Shown: piece after piece, positions 52,009 to 61,860 of the stretch | Position numbering within the stretch: the stretch's first letter is position 1 | Layout of the letters: every line of letters starts with the position of its first letter | NCBI RefSeq assembly: GCF_001922585.1 | Contig: NZ_MRBS01000001.1 | Location: 310,001-374,000, forward strand | From: Pantoea sp. 1.19 | GTDB taxonomy: Bacteria > Pseudomonadota > Gammaproteobacteria > Enterobacterales > Enterobacteriaceae | DNA length: 64,000 nt | Reading direction: 5' to 3' | Position numbers and translations under genes: made by a program | The notes under the pieces: model-generated | Database searches by the model: none | Seen by the model: the letters and a program-made list of their open reading frames with translations, nothing else | Told to the model about the DNA's origin: nothing

Positions 52009-53577
52009 ATGTTAGATATCGTCGAACTGTCACGTTTACAGTTTGCGCTGACGGCGATGTACCATTTCCTGTTCGTGCCGCTTACGCTGGGTATGGCGTT
52101 TTTGCTGGCGATCATGGAAACGGTATACGTGCTCTCGGGCAAACAAATTTATAAGGACATGACCAAATTCTGGGGCAAGTTATTTGGCATTAACTTCGCG
52201 CTGGGTGTTGCAACCGGTTTAACCATGGAGTTTCAGTTCGGGACTAACTGGTCTTATTATTCTCACTACGTGGGTGATATTTTTGGTGCACCGCTGGCCA
52301 TCGAAGGTCTGATGGCTTTCTTCCTTGAATCCACTTTTGTGGGCCTGTTTTTCTTTGGCTGGGATCGCCTGGGCAAAGTGCAGCATATGGCGGTCACCTG
52401 GCTGGTCGCGCTGGGTTCAAACATGTCCGCACTGTGGATTCTGGTCGCCAATGGCTGGATGAACAATCCGGTGGCGTCCAACTTCAATTTTGAAACCATG
52501 CGTATGGAAATGGTCAGCTTCTCCGAACTGGTACTCAATCCGGTTGCGCAGGTGAAATTTGTCCATACCGTCGCGGCGGGCTACACCACCGGCGCCATGT
52601 TTATCCTCGGCATCAGCGCCTGGTACATGCTGAAGGGGCGCGATTTTGCTTTTGCAAAGCGCTCTTTCGCTATTGCCGCGAGCTTTGGTATGGCCGCGGT
52701 ACTCTCGGTTATCGTGTTAGGTGATGAGTCCGGTTATGAAGTCGGCGACGTACAGAAAACCAAGCTCGCCGCCATTGAGGCCGAGTGGGAGACGCAGCCG
52801 GCGCCTGCCGCATTCAATCTGTTTGCCATTCCCGACCAGGCCGCAGAAAAGAACAACTATGCCATACAGATCCCCTACGTTCTGGGCCTGATTGCCACGC
52901 GCTCGCTGGATAAACCCGTGATTGGGATTAAAGAGCTGATGGCGCAGCATGAGGTGCGTATTCGTAACGGGATGAAAGCCTATGCTCTGCTGAGCCAGCT
53001 GCGCAGCGGCAATGACGATCCGGCGGTGCGTAGCGCCTTTGAGGCCAGCAAGAAAGATCTCGGCTATGGCCTGCTCCTGCAGCGCTACACGCCCGATATA
53101 TCGCAGGCTACCGAAGCCCAGATACAGCAGGCAACGAAAGATTCCATTCCGGCCGTGGCACCGCTCTATTTAGCGTTCCGCATCATGGTTGCCGTAGCCG
53201 GTCTGCTGCTTATCATCATCGGTCTGTCGTTCTGGAGCGTCTTGCGTAATCGTATCGGTAAAAACCGCTTACTGCTGAAAGCCTGCCTGTACGGTATTCC
53301 ACTGCCGTGGATCGCCATTGAGTCGGGATGGTTCGTCGCCGAATACGGTCGTCAACCCTGGGCGATTGGTGAAGTCTTACCAACCGCTGTGGCTAACTCA
53401 TCGCTGTCCGTGGGCGACGTGCTGTTCTCCATGACGCTGATCTGCGGTCTGTACACACTGTTCCTGATCGCGGAAATGTACCTGATGTTTAAGTATGCCC
53501 GACTGGGGCCGAGCAGCCTGAAAACCGGTCGTTACCACTTTGAACAATCCACGGCGTCCGCGCAGCCGGTGCGTTAA
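52009..53577 (+). CDS. cydA: Cytochrome bd-I oxidase subunit I
   Basis: A 522-residue quinol oxidase subunit carrying haems b558, b595 and d (E. coli 522). The N-terminal haem-ligand His is in [13 protein letters not shown]. The periplasmic Q-loop spans about 250-385, and [13 protein letters not shown] is the quinol-oxidase signature. It uses oxygen with high affinity in microaerobic respiration. It heads cydABX-ybgE. Confidence 0.98.
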   Translation: MLDIVELSRLQFALTAMYHFLFVPLTLGMAFLLAIMETVYVLSGKQIYKDMTKFWGKLFGINFALGVATGLTMEFQFGTNWSYYSHYVGDIFGAPLAIEGLMAFFLESTFVGLFFFGWDRLGKVQHMAVTWLVALGSNMSALWILVANGWMNNPVASNFNFETMRMEMVSFSELVLNPVAQVKFVHTVAAGYTTGAMFILGISAWYMLKGRDFAFAKRSFAIAASFGMAAVLSVIVLGDESGYEVGDVQKTKLAAIEAEWETQPAPAAFNLFAIPDQAAEKNNYAIQIPYVLGLIATRSLDKPVIGIKELMAQHEVRIRNGMKAYALLSQLRSGNDDPAVRSAFEASKKDLGYGLLLQRYTPDISQATEAQIQQATKDSIPAVAPLYLAFRIMVAVAGLLLIIIGLSFWSVLRNRIGKNRLLLKACLYGIPLPWIAIESGWFVAEYGRQPWAIGEVLPTAVANSSLSVGDVLFSMTLICGLYTLFLIAEMYLMFKYARLGPSSLKTGRYHFEQSTASAQPVR

Positions 53578-53592
53578 GACAGGAGTCCACGT

Positions 53593-54732
53593 ATGTTAGA
53601 TTACGAAGTATTGCGTTTTATCTGGTGGCTGCTGATTGGCGTATTGTTAATTGGCTTTGCCGTCACTGATGGTTTTGATATGGGTGTCGGCATGCTGTCG
53701 CAGGTGCTTGGCCGTAGCGATACTGAGCGCCGTATCATGATCAACAGCGTGGCGCCACACTGGGACGGAAACCAGGTATGGCTGATCACCGCCGGTGGTG
53801 CGCTGTTTGCTGCCTGGCCGATGGTCTATGCCGCCGCGTTCTCAGGGTTCTATATCGCGATGATCCTGGTCCTGGCCTCGCTGTTCTTTCGCCCGGTTGG
53901 CTTTGATTATCGCTCCAAGATAGAGGACCGCCGCTGGCGTAACATGTGGGACTGGGGCATTTTCATTGGCAGCTTTGTACCCCCGCTGGTGATTGGCGTG
54001 GCGTTCGGAAACCTGCTGCAGGGCGTGCCGTTTACCCTCGATGACTTCTTACGCGTCAGCTACAGCGGCAATTTCTTCCAGCTGCTCAACCCGTTTGGCC
54101 TGCTGGCCGGCGTGGTCAGCGTGGCGATGATCCTGACGCAGGGCGCGACCTATCTGCAAATGCGCACCGTAGGTGAGCTGCATCTGCGCTGCCGCACCGC
54201 GGCGCAGATCGGCGCGCTGGTGATGATGGTGGCGTTTTTGCTGGCAGGGATCTGGGTAATGAACGGCATTGAGGGTTACAGCCTGAAATCGGTTCTCGAC
54301 CATAATGGCGTGTCGAATCCGCTGCACAAAGAGGTCGTACGCGAAGCTGGCGCCTGGCTGGTCAACTTCCAGCAGCAGCCGCTGCTGTGGGCTATCCCGG
54401 CGCTGGGCGTGCTGCTACCGCTGCTGACCGTGCTCTGTTCACGGCTGGAGCGCGGAGCCTGGGCGTTCCTGTTCTCTTCGCTGACCTTGGCCTGCGTGAT
54501 TTTGACCGCGGGAATAACCCTGTTCCCGTTCATCATGCCCTCGAGCACGATGCCGGGCGCCAGCCTGACAATGTGGGATGCCACCTCCAGTCAGCTGACG
54601 CTGAGCGTGATGCTGTACGCCGCCATTGTGTTCGTGCCGATTATCCTGGCCTATACCGCCTGGTGTTACTACAAGATGTTTGGTCGTATCACTAAGCAAG
54701 ATATTGAAAGTAATTCGCACTCACTTTACTAA
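53593..54732 (+). CDS. cydB: Cytochrome bd-I oxidase subunit II
   Basis: A 379-residue membrane partner of CydA with about eight to nine helices. The family N-terminus [20 protein letters not shown], then [13 protein letters not shown] and FPFIMPSS, are conserved. Length equals E. coli. It lies 15 bp after cydA. Confidence 0.98.
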   Translation: MLDYEVLRFIWWLLIGVLLIGFAVTDGFDMGVGMLSQVLGRSDTERRIMINSVAPHWDGNQVWLITAGGALFAAWPMVYAAAFSGFYIAMILVLASLFFRPVGFDYRSKIEDRRWRNMWDWGIFIGSFVPPLVIGVAFGNLLQGVPFTLDDFLRVSYSGNFFQLLNPFGLLAGVVSVAMILTQGATYLQMRTVGELHLRCRTAAQIGALVMMVAFLLAGIWVMNGIEGYSLKSVLDHNGVSNPLHKEVVREAGAWLVNFQQQPLLWAIPALGVLLPLLTVLCSRLERGAWAFLFSSLTLACVILTAGITLFPFIMPSSTMPGASLTMWDATSSQLTLSVMLYAAIVFVPIILAYTAWCYYKMFGRITKQDIESNSHSLY

Positions 54733-54745
54733 CGGGAGCTCCCCT

Positions 54746-54856
54746 ATGTGGTATTTTGCCTGGATATTAGGAACCCTGCTGGCCTGCGCCTTCGGCATCA
54801 TTACGGCGCTGGCAATCGATCACGTTGAAGACACCGCAGAGAAAGAGAAGGCCTGA
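54746..54856 (+). CDS. cydX: Cytochrome bd-I accessory subunit CydX
   Basis: A 36-residue single-helix protein (E. coli 37) that stabilises the haems of CydAB. The sequence starts MWYFAWILGTLLACAFGI, with the conserved WYF-W-LG core and an acidic-basic tail. It has GGGAG ahead of the ATG, and its stop overlaps the ybgE start (TGATG). Confidence 0.95.
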   Translation: MWYFAWILGTLLACAFGIITALAIDHVEDTAEKEKA

Positions 54857-55149
54857 TGCGGGCGGTGATTGCAGGATTGTATGACATGATGGATAAGCGC
54901 CCCCTGCGGGCGCTTTCTCTGGTGCTGGCGCTGGTGATGGCCGGCTGTATTCTGTGGGATCCGTCGCGCGTGGCGGCGAAAACCAGTTCGTTGAGCCTCT
55001 GGCAGGGACTGCTGCTGATCTGGGCGATCTGTACCGGGGTGATTCACGGAGTGGGCTTCCATCCGCAGCGTCTGCGATGGCAGGCGCTGTTCACGCCGCT
55101 ACCGGCGCTGCTGGTACTGCTGGCCGGTCTGTCGTTCTGGTTTTTATAA
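54856..55149 (+). CDS. ybgE: Cyd operon protein YbgE
   Basis: A 97-residue membrane protein with three predicted helices, conserved at the end of cydABX operons. GVIHGVGFHPQ near residue 62 is the family motif. A role with cytochrome bd is inferred from constant linkage. Confidence 0.92.
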   Translation: MRAVIAGLYDMMDKRPLRALSLVLALVMAGCILWDPSRVAAKTSSLSLWQGLLLIWAICTGVIHGVGFHPQRLRWQALFTPLPALLVLLAGLSFWFL

Positions 55150-55156
55150 GCCTGTT

Positions 55157-55185
55157 ACAACCGGGCCTGCTGAGGGCCTGGTTGT
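55157..55185. terminator. Hairpin after ybgE
   Basis: ACAACCGGGCC and GGCCTGGTTGT form an 11-bp stem with one G-T pair and a 7-nt loop. A T-run occurs only about 15 bp later, so termination is uncertain. It separates the cyd and tol operons. Confidence 0.5.
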
Positions 55186-55393
55186 GTCAATCATGTCCTT
55201 TTTTGTCAGTGAAGTCTCCGCCCGTTTCCTCCCTCTGTCAGTTCGCCATTTCAGAGCAATAATTATTTTCTCAAGCCTTTGACAATCCATTCCCAAGCTG
55301 AGGGCGAATGCGTATAGTACACGCTGTGTCACGCCGCGGCGGGATTGCATTGTCGCGGTTAAAGAAATCGTTAACGCATTGCCAGGATGTCGA

Positions 55394-56481
<1,088 letters not shown>

Positions 56482-56493
56482 GCAGAGGTAACC

Positions 56494-56922
56494 ATGGCCA
56501 GAACCCGTGGTCGCGGCCGCCGCGATCTGAAATCTGAGATTAATATCGTCCCGCTGCTGGATGTGCTGCTGGTACTGCTGCTGATTTTTATGGCGACCGC
56601 GCCGATTATCACCCAGAGCGTTGAGGTGGATCTGCCCGATGCGACCGATTCGCAGACCGTCGGCAGCAACGACAATCCTCCGGTGATTGTTGAGGTCTCC
56701 GGCGTGGGCCAGTACACCGTGGTGGTGGATCACGATCGACTCGAGCAGCTTCCTCCCGAGCAGGTGATGGCAGAAGCGCAGCGCCGGTTGGAAGCCAATC
56801 CGAAGACCGTATTTCTGATTGGCGGTGCGAAAGAGGTGCCTTACGATGAAATCATCAAGGCGCTCAACTTGTTACATCAGGCGGGCGTCAAATCCGTCGG
56901 CCTGATGACGCAGCCAATCTAA
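56494..56922 (+). CDS. tolR: Tol-Pal motor subunit TolR
   Basis: A 142-residue protein with one N-terminal membrane helix carrying the proton-conducting Asp23 in PLLDVLLVLLLIFMATAPI, then a periplasmic domain that binds peptidoglycan. Length equals E. coli. It lies between tolQ and tolA. Confidence 0.97.
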   Translation: MARTRGRGRRDLKSEINIVPLLDVLLVLLLIFMATAPIITQSVEVDLPDATDSQTVGSNDNPPVIVEVSGVGQYTVVVDHDRLEQLPPEQVMAEAQRRLEANPKTVFLIGGAKEVPYDEIIKALNLLHQAGVKSVGLMTQPI

Positions 56923-56956
56923 TTTTTGGCAGCCAACCTGTTTTTGGGAACCGAGT

Positions 56957-58213
56957 GTGTTGAAGGCAACCGAACAAGACAAGAAGTTAAAACGCGCCGT
57001 CATCGTATCGGTCGTGCTGCATATTTTGCTGATTGCACTGCTGATATGGAGTTCGTTTGACGAAAACATTGAGGCCAGCGGCGGCGGCGGCGGCGAAGCC
57101 ATTGATGCCGTGATGGTCGACCCCGGTGCGGTGGTCGAGCAGTATAACCGCGAGCAAAACCAGCAGGCCGATAGCCAGCGCGCCGAGCAGCAGCGCCAGA
57201 AAAAAGCACAGCAGCAGGCGGAAGAGCTCCAGCAAAAGCAGGCGGCCGAGCAGCAGCGTTTGAAAGAGATGGAAAAAGAGCGTTTGCAGGCGCAGGAAAC
57301 CGCTAAACAGCAGGCGGCCGAACAGGCTCAGCAGCAGCGCGCGGCCCAGGAAGCGGCTAAACAGGCGCAGGAGCAGCAGAAACAGGCCGAAGCCGCCGCT
57401 GTGAAAGCCAAAGCGGACGCCAAAGCCGAGGCGGACGCCCGGGCGAAGGCCGCCGCCGATGCGAAAAAGCAGGCGCAGGAAGAGGCGAAGCAGGCTGCGG
57501 CCGAAGCGAAAAAGCAGGCGCAGGAAGAGGCGAAGCAGGCTGCGGCTGAAGCGAAAAAGCAGGCGGATGCGGAGGCAGCGAAAGCCAAAGCCGAGGCGGC
57601 AGCCAAAGCCAAAGCTGAGGCCGCGGCAGAGGCTAAACAACAAGCCGCGGCGGAAGCGAAAGCGAAGGCCGAGGCCAAATCCAAAGCCGAGGCCGACGCG
57701 AAGAAAAAAGCCGAGGCGGAAGCCAAAGCCAAAGCGGATGCTGAGGCGAAGAAAAAAGCCGACGCGGCCGCTAAAGCGAAAGCCGCAGCGGAAGCGAAAA
57801 AGCAAGCTGCCGCCGAAGCTGCAAAAGAAGCGGGGGACGTTGGCGATCTGCTTGGGGACCTCAGCGCCGGTAAAAATGCGCCGAAGTCGGGCACCGCCGG
57901 TGGCGGCGCGCCGGGGCAGGGCACACAGAAGAAGGCGGGCGCCTCCGGTGCGGCAATCGACAGCTACCTCGGACAGGTGAAAGGGGCAATCCAGAGCAAG
58001 TTTTATGATTCGGATACTTTTAAAGGCCGCACCTGTGATGTGCGCATAAAACTGGCGCCGGATGGCCTGCTCATTTCTGCCACGCCCGCCGGTGGTGACC
58101 CAGCGCTGTGTCAGGCGGCCATCAACGCCGCCCGCCTGGCGCGGATCCCGAAGCCACCAAGCCAGGAGGTTTGGCAGGCGGTGAAGAGCGCCACGGTGGA
58201 ATTTAAACCCTGA
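56957..58213 (+). CDS. tolA: Tol-Pal envelope protein TolA
   Basis: A 418-residue inner-membrane protein that spans the periplasm and links the TolQR motor to TolB and Pal. It is also exploited by colicins and filamentous phage. The GTG start is at 56957 (MLKATEQDKKLKRA). One helix with the conserved Ser-His-Leu-type pattern lies at about 13-33. A long Ala/Lys/Glu/Gln alpha-helical domain spans about 70-300, and the globular domain III follows from about 320 with FKGRTCDVRIKLAPDG. The helical region contains a 45-bp tandem duplication. Length in this family varies with the repeat number. Confidence 0.96.
   Translation: MLKATEQDKKLKRAVIVSVVLHILLIALLIWSSFDENIEASGGGGGEAIDAVMVDPGAVVEQYNREQNQQADSQRAEQQRQKKAQQQAEELQQKQAAEQQRLKEMEKERLQAQETAKQQAAEQAQQQRAAQEAAKQAQEQQKQAEAAAVKAKADAKAEADARAKAAADAKKQAQEEAKQAAAEAKKQAQEEAKQAAAEAKKQADAEAAKAKAEAAAKAKAEAAAEAKQQAAAEAKAKAEAKSKAEADAKKKAEAEAKAKADAEAKKKADAAAKAKAAAEAKKQAAAEAAKEAGDVGDLLGDLSAGKNAPKSGTAGGGAPGQGTQKKAGASGAAIDSYLGQVKGAIQSKFYDSDTFKGRTCDVRIKLAPDGLLISATPAGGDPALCQAAINAARLARIPKPPSQEVWQAVKSATVEFKP
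57461..57550 (+). repeat. 45-bp tandem duplication inside tolA
   Basis: 57461-57505 and 57506-57550 are 45-bp copies differing at one base. Each encodes 15 residues, AKKQAQEEAKQAAAE. A partial third copy begins at 57551. Such repeats change the length of the periplasmic helix in frame. Confidence 0.92.
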
Positions 58214-58355
58214 TCGCTGCGGCAGGTTGAACTCTGTGTAACATGTCGTAGTCTGTAGTGAGCATTGGTTGTGTCCGGTTGGTTAGCCACGTTGGCTACG
58301 CCGGGCAAGTCAGACAGCGTTTATCGTGGACTCGGGTCCAGGTATGGGAGAAAAG

Positions 58356-59648
58356 ATGAAGCAGGCATTTCGTGTAGCGTTAAGCTTTCTGCTGCTGTGG
58401 GCTGCGGCCCTGCATGCAGAAGTGCGCATTGAGATTACCCAGGGCGTCAACACCGCGCGTCCGATCGGCGTGGTGCCGTTTAAGTGGCAGGGGCCGGGCG
58501 CGGCGCCGGAAGATATCGGCGGCATCATTGCGGCCGACCTGCGCAACAGCGGTAAGTTTAATCCGCTGGATCGTCAGCGCCTCCCGCAACAGCCTTCCAG
58601 CCCGTCTGAGGTTCAGCCGCAGGCCTGGACCGCACTGGGTATTGATGCCGTCGTGGTCGGTCAGATCCAGCCGGGCGCTGATGGTAGCTACACCGTCTCC
58701 TGGCAGCTGGTGGATACCTCCGGCAATCCGGGCACCGTACTGGCGCAAAACCAGTACAAGGTAACCAAGCAGTGGCTACGCTACGCGGCGCACACCGCCA
58801 GCGACGAGACCTTTGAAAAACTGACCGGCATCAAGGGCGCCTTCCGCACCCGTATTGCCTACGTTGTACAGACTAACGGCGGCCAGTTCCCGTATGAACT
58901 GCGCGTGTCAGATTATGATGGTTACAATCAGTTTGTGGTGCATCGTTCTCCGCAGCCGCTGATGTCTCCGGCCTGGTCGCCGGACGGCAGCAAATTAGCC
59001 TATGTGACCTTTGAAAGCGGCAAATCCGCGCTGGTGATTCAGACGCTGGCCAGTGGGGCGATTAAGCAGGTTGCTTCTTTCCCGCGCCACAACGGTGCGC
59101 CGGCGTTCTCGCCGGACGGCACTAAGCTGGCCTTTGCCCTGTCGAAAACCGGCAGCCTGAATCTGTACGTCATGGATCTCGGCTCAGGCCAGATTCGTCA
59201 GGTAACGGATGGTCGCTTTAACAGCACTGAACCGAGCTGGTTCCCGGACAGCCAGAACCTGGCCTATACCTCCGATCAGGCCGGTCGCCCACAGATCTAC
59301 AAAATCAACGTTAACGGCGGTGCGCCGCAGCGTCTGACCTGGGAAGGTGCCCAGAATCAGGATGGAGATGTGAGCACTGACGGTAAATCAATGGTGATGA
59401 TCAGCACCAACAGTGGTGCACAGCACGTCGCCAAGCAGGATCTGGAAACGGGAGCCGTCCAACAGTTGACGGATACGTTCCTGGATGAGACGCCAAGTCT
59501 TGCGCCTAACGGCACTATGGTAATCTACAGCTCTACTCAGGGGATGGGTTCCGTGTTGCAGTTGGTTTCAACAGATGGGCGTTTCAAAGCGCGTCTTCCG
59601 GCCACCGATGGACAGGTTAAATTCCCTGCCTGGTCGCCGTATCTGTGA
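58356..59648 (+). CDS. tolB: Tol-Pal periplasmic beta-propeller TolB
   Basis: A 430-residue periplasmic protein that binds Pal and TolA. The ATG at 58356 (MKQAFRVA) gives the E. coli length. The signal peptide ends near LHAEVRIE, which opens the TolA-box segment. The N-terminal domain is followed by a propeller with repeats such as [13 protein letters not shown] and [13 protein letters not shown]. About 140 bp separate it from tolA. Confidence 0.97.
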   Translation: MKQAFRVALSFLLLWAAALHAEVRIEITQGVNTARPIGVVPFKWQGPGAAPEDIGGIIAADLRNSGKFNPLDRQRLPQQPSSPSEVQPQAWTALGIDAVVVGQIQPGADGSYTVSWQLVDTSGNPGTVLAQNQYKVTKQWLRYAAHTASDETFEKLTGIKGAFRTRIAYVVQTNGGQFPYELRVSDYDGYNQFVVHRSPQPLMSPAWSPDGSKLAYVTFESGKSALVIQTLASGAIKQVASFPRHNGAPAFSPDGTKLAFALSKTGSLNLYVMDLGSGQIRQVTDGRFNSTEPSWFPDSQNLAYTSDQAGRPQIYKINVNGGAPQRLTWEGAQNQDGDVSTDGKSMVMISTNSGAQHVAKQDLETGAVQQLTDTFLDETPSLAPNGTMVIYSSTQGMGSVLQLVSTDGRFKARLPATDGQVKFPAWSPYL

Positions 59649-59692
59649 TGCATGTGTAAATATGTATAGCGAACAATAATAGGATCTTAGAA

Positions 59693-60211
59693 ATGCAACT
59701 GAACAAAGTGCTGAAGGGTTTCATGCTGGCGCTGCCAGTGATCGCGGTGGCGGCATGTAGCTCGCACAAAAACAACGACAACGACCAGACCAACGGTATG
59801 GGCGCTGACGGTGCATATGGCAGCGGCGCTAATAGCGGCAACATGTCATCTGACGAGCAGGCGCGTCTGCAGATGCAGCAGCTGCAGCAGAACAACATCG
59901 TCTACTTCGGTCTGGACAAATATGACGTACAGCCTGATTACGCGCAGATGCTGGATCAGCACGCTGCATTCCTGCGTAGCAACCCATCTTATAAAGTGAC
60001 CGTAGAAGGCCACGCGGATGAGCGCGGTACCCCGGAATACAACATTGCGCTGGGTGAGCGTCGTGCTAACGCCGTGAAGATGTACCTGCAGGGCAAAGGC
60101 GTGTCCGCTGACCAGATCTCTATCGTTTCCTACGGTAAAGAGAAGCCGGCCGTGCTGGGCCACGACGAAGCGGCATACGCCAAAAACCGTCGTGCCGTAC
60201 TGGTATACTAA
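59693..60211 (+). CDS. pal: Peptidoglycan-associated lipoprotein Pal
   Basis: A 172-residue outer-membrane lipoprotein with lipobox VAAC at residues 19-22 and a Ser/Asn linker. Its OmpA-like domain (about 65-172) binds diaminopimelate in peptidoglycan via [14 protein letters not shown] and the LGERRANAV helix. It partners with TolB and TolA. Confidence 0.98.
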   Translation: MQLNKVLKGFMLALPVIAVAACSSHKNNDNDQTNGMGADGAYGSGANSGNMSSDEQARLQMQQLQQNNIVYFGLDKYDVQPDYAQMLDQHAAFLRSNPSYKVTVEGHADERGTPEYNIALGERRANAVKMYLQGKGVSADQISIVSYGKEKPAVLGHDEAAYAKNRRAVLVY

Positions 60212-60223
60212 GAGAATCAACCT

Positions 60224-61012
60224 ATGAGTAACTTCAGACGTCACGCACTGAGTCTGGCGTTACTGGTTGGCGTAGCGGCCCCCTGGGCCGCTTATGCCCA
60301 GGCGTCAATCAGTAGCGTGGGATCAGGTTCCGTTGAGGATCGCGTCACAACCCTTGAGCGTATCTCCAACGCGCAGGCGCAGCTTCTTCAGCAACTGCAA
60401 CAACAACTCTCAGATACGCAGAGCGACATCGACGCGCTGCGTGGCCAGATTCAGGAAAATACCTATCAGCTAAATCAGGCCGTTGAGCGGCAGAAGCAGC
60501 TTTATCAGCAGCTGGATACCCTCAGCAGTGGATCGGCAGCCGCGGGAGAGGCTAGCGCCGCGGGAGGCGCTCCGGCCGGCAGCAGTACGCCAGCCGCTGA
60601 ACCCACCGCGCAGGCGCCCGCTGCGGCCGCCACGCAGAGCGGTGATGCTAACACCGACTACAACGCGGCCGTTGCTCTGGTGCTGGAAAAAAAACAGTAT
60701 GATCAGGCGATCGGCGCTTTTCAGGCATTTGTGAAAAAGTATCCGGACTCCACCTATCAGCCGAATGCTAATTACTGGCTGGGTCAGCTGAATTACAACA
60801 AGGGCAAAAAGGACGATGCGGCCTACTATTTTGCCACGGTGGTGAAAAATTATCCGAAGTCGCCAAAAAGCGCGGAAGCGCTGTATAAGATTGGCGTGAT
60901 CATGCAAGACAAAGGCGACAGCGCCAAGGCGAAAGCCGTCTGGCAGCAAGTGATCAAACAGTATCCAAATAGCGAATCTGCTAAACAAGCGCAAAAGCGC
61001 GTAGCGGGATAG
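60224..61012 (+). CDS. cpoB: Cell-division coordinator CpoB
   Basis: A 262-residue periplasmic protein (formerly YbgF). The signal peptide ends near AAYAQASIS. A trimerising Gln-rich coiled coil spans about 38-95, then an Ala/Pro linker. TPR repeats from about 145 (DYNAAVALVLEKKQYDQAIGAF) complete it. In E. coli it coordinates Tol with PBP1B. It closes the tol-pal operon. Confidence 0.96.
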   Translation: MSNFRRHALSLALLVGVAAPWAAYAQASISSVGSGSVEDRVTTLERISNAQAQLLQQLQQQLSDTQSDIDALRGQIQENTYQLNQAVERQKQLYQQLDTLSSGSAAAGEASAAGGAPAGSSTPAAEPTAQAPAAAATQSGDANTDYNAAVALVLEKKQYDQAIGAFQAFVKKYPDSTYQPNANYWLGQLNYNKGKKDDAAYYFATVVKNYPKSPKSAEALYKIGVIMQDKGDSAKAKAVWQQVIKQYPNSESAKQAQKRVAG

Positions 61013-61110
61013 TCAGGAGCATAATGCGCCCGGCTTGACCGGATATCGTATGATTTCTGGTCTTGCCGCGTGAAATGCAAGCACCTGATACAAGGATCGA
61101 AAAATAGAGG

Positions 61111-61138
61111 TTGCGCTGAAAATTCAAATCAGTAATAT
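61111..61138 (+). promoter_or_regulatory. tRNA-Lys operon promoter
   Basis: TTGCGC and TAATAT separated by 16 bases, followed by a GC-rich discriminator (GCCGCC). That is the usual form of a stringently controlled tRNA promoter. The first tRNA begins about 50 bp downstream. Confidence 0.65.
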
Positions 61139-61189
61139 ATGCCGCCGTTGCCCGGGCAGATTAACACATACCCGGACAGCGCTGAAAGC

Positions 61190-61265
61190 GGGTCGTTAGC
61201 TCAGTTGGTAGAGCAGTTGACTTTTAATCAATTGGTCGCAGGTTCGAATCCTGCACGACCCACCA
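61190..61265 (+). tRNA. tRNA-Lys (anticodon TTT), copy 1
   Basis: 76 nt with an encoded CCA. The acceptor stem GGGTCGT pairs with ACGACCC. The anticodon loop is CTTTTAA, with anticodon TTT. The T-arm is GCAGGTTCGAATCCTGC. Confidence 0.98.
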
Positions 61266-61319
61266 CTTTTTCGCGGCTGACTGGCCCGGGGTGGGGCGCT
61301 TTCAGAGAGTCACCTTGTT

Positions 61320-61395
61320 GGGTCGTTAGCTCAGTTGGTAGAGCAGTTGACTTTTAATCAATTGGTCGCAGGTTCGAATCCTGCACGACCCACCA
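61320..61395 (+). tRNA. tRNA-Lys (anticodon TTT), copy 2
   Basis: Identical over all 76 nt to copy 1, including CCA, and separated from it by 54 bp. It is probably cotranscribed. Confidence 0.98.
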
Positions 61396-61472
61396 CGCAA
61401 GTGTTCGAACAGGCAGTACGTTTCCGGCATCCCCAGCCCGGGTTGCGGGAACAGGAAAAAATATGATTTCAT

Positions 61473-61548
61473 GGGTCGTTAGCTCAGTTGGTAGAGCAGT
61501 TGACTTTTAATCAATTGGTCGCAGGTTCGAATCCTGCACGACCCACCA
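61473..61548 (+). tRNA. tRNA-Lys (anticodon TTT), copy 3
   Basis: The third identical 76-nt copy, 77 bp after copy 2 and followed by the operon terminator. In E. coli the equivalent cluster mixes Lys and Val tRNAs; here only Lys is present. Confidence 0.98.
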
Positions 61549-61557
61549 TGATGTAAG

Positions 61558-61581
61558 AAGGCGCCCTAAAGGCGCCTTTTT
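61558..61581 (+). terminator. tRNA-Lys operon terminator
   Basis: GGCGCC and GGCGCC enclose a 5-nt loop, with AA before and five T after. Confidence 0.85.
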
Positions 61582-61722
61582 GCTGTGCGTCATTTGGCAG
61601 GATGGGCCGCCGCTGCGCAGTGCGTATAGCGAGAGCGCGCTGCGCTGGCCCTCCTGCACGATCGTCCCGCCGTGATAAGGGGGCGCAGTAAACGCACAGC
61701 CGCCCTTCACAGACGATGACGG

Positions 61723-61860
61723 TCAGTCTCTCTGCCAGATATGCATCACGGCATAGCTTCGCCACGGCGACCACGCCTGCGAGATCGCTTCTGCCTGCTT
61801 AGCACTCACGCCCCCGAGGTGATGACGCACGACAATATCCTCCCTGGGAAAGGCGTCCGG
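61723..61860 (-). pseudogene. Severed C-terminus of the Ada-AlkA protein
   Basis: The same frame as the ada-alkA gene continues past its TGA (61861-61863) for 45 codons. It reads PDAFPREDIVVRHHLGG, later QAWSPWRSYAVMHIW, then a second stop at 61723. This is the normal C-terminus of AlkA (E. coli WKPWRSYALLHIW). It includes the Asp that aligns with the catalytic Asp238. A single TGG-to-TGA change would explain the break. Confidence 0.85.

Noticed and set aside
57328-57924. A 198-codon antisense frame within tolA rich in Ala, Ser and Phe
   Set aside because: It is the mirror of the Ala/Lys repeat codons of TolA and low-complexity throughout.
61511-61774. A minus-strand ORF ending GRAGFEPATN
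   Set aside because: This is the well-known false peptide produced by translating a tRNA gene antisense. It overlaps tRNA-Lys copy 3.
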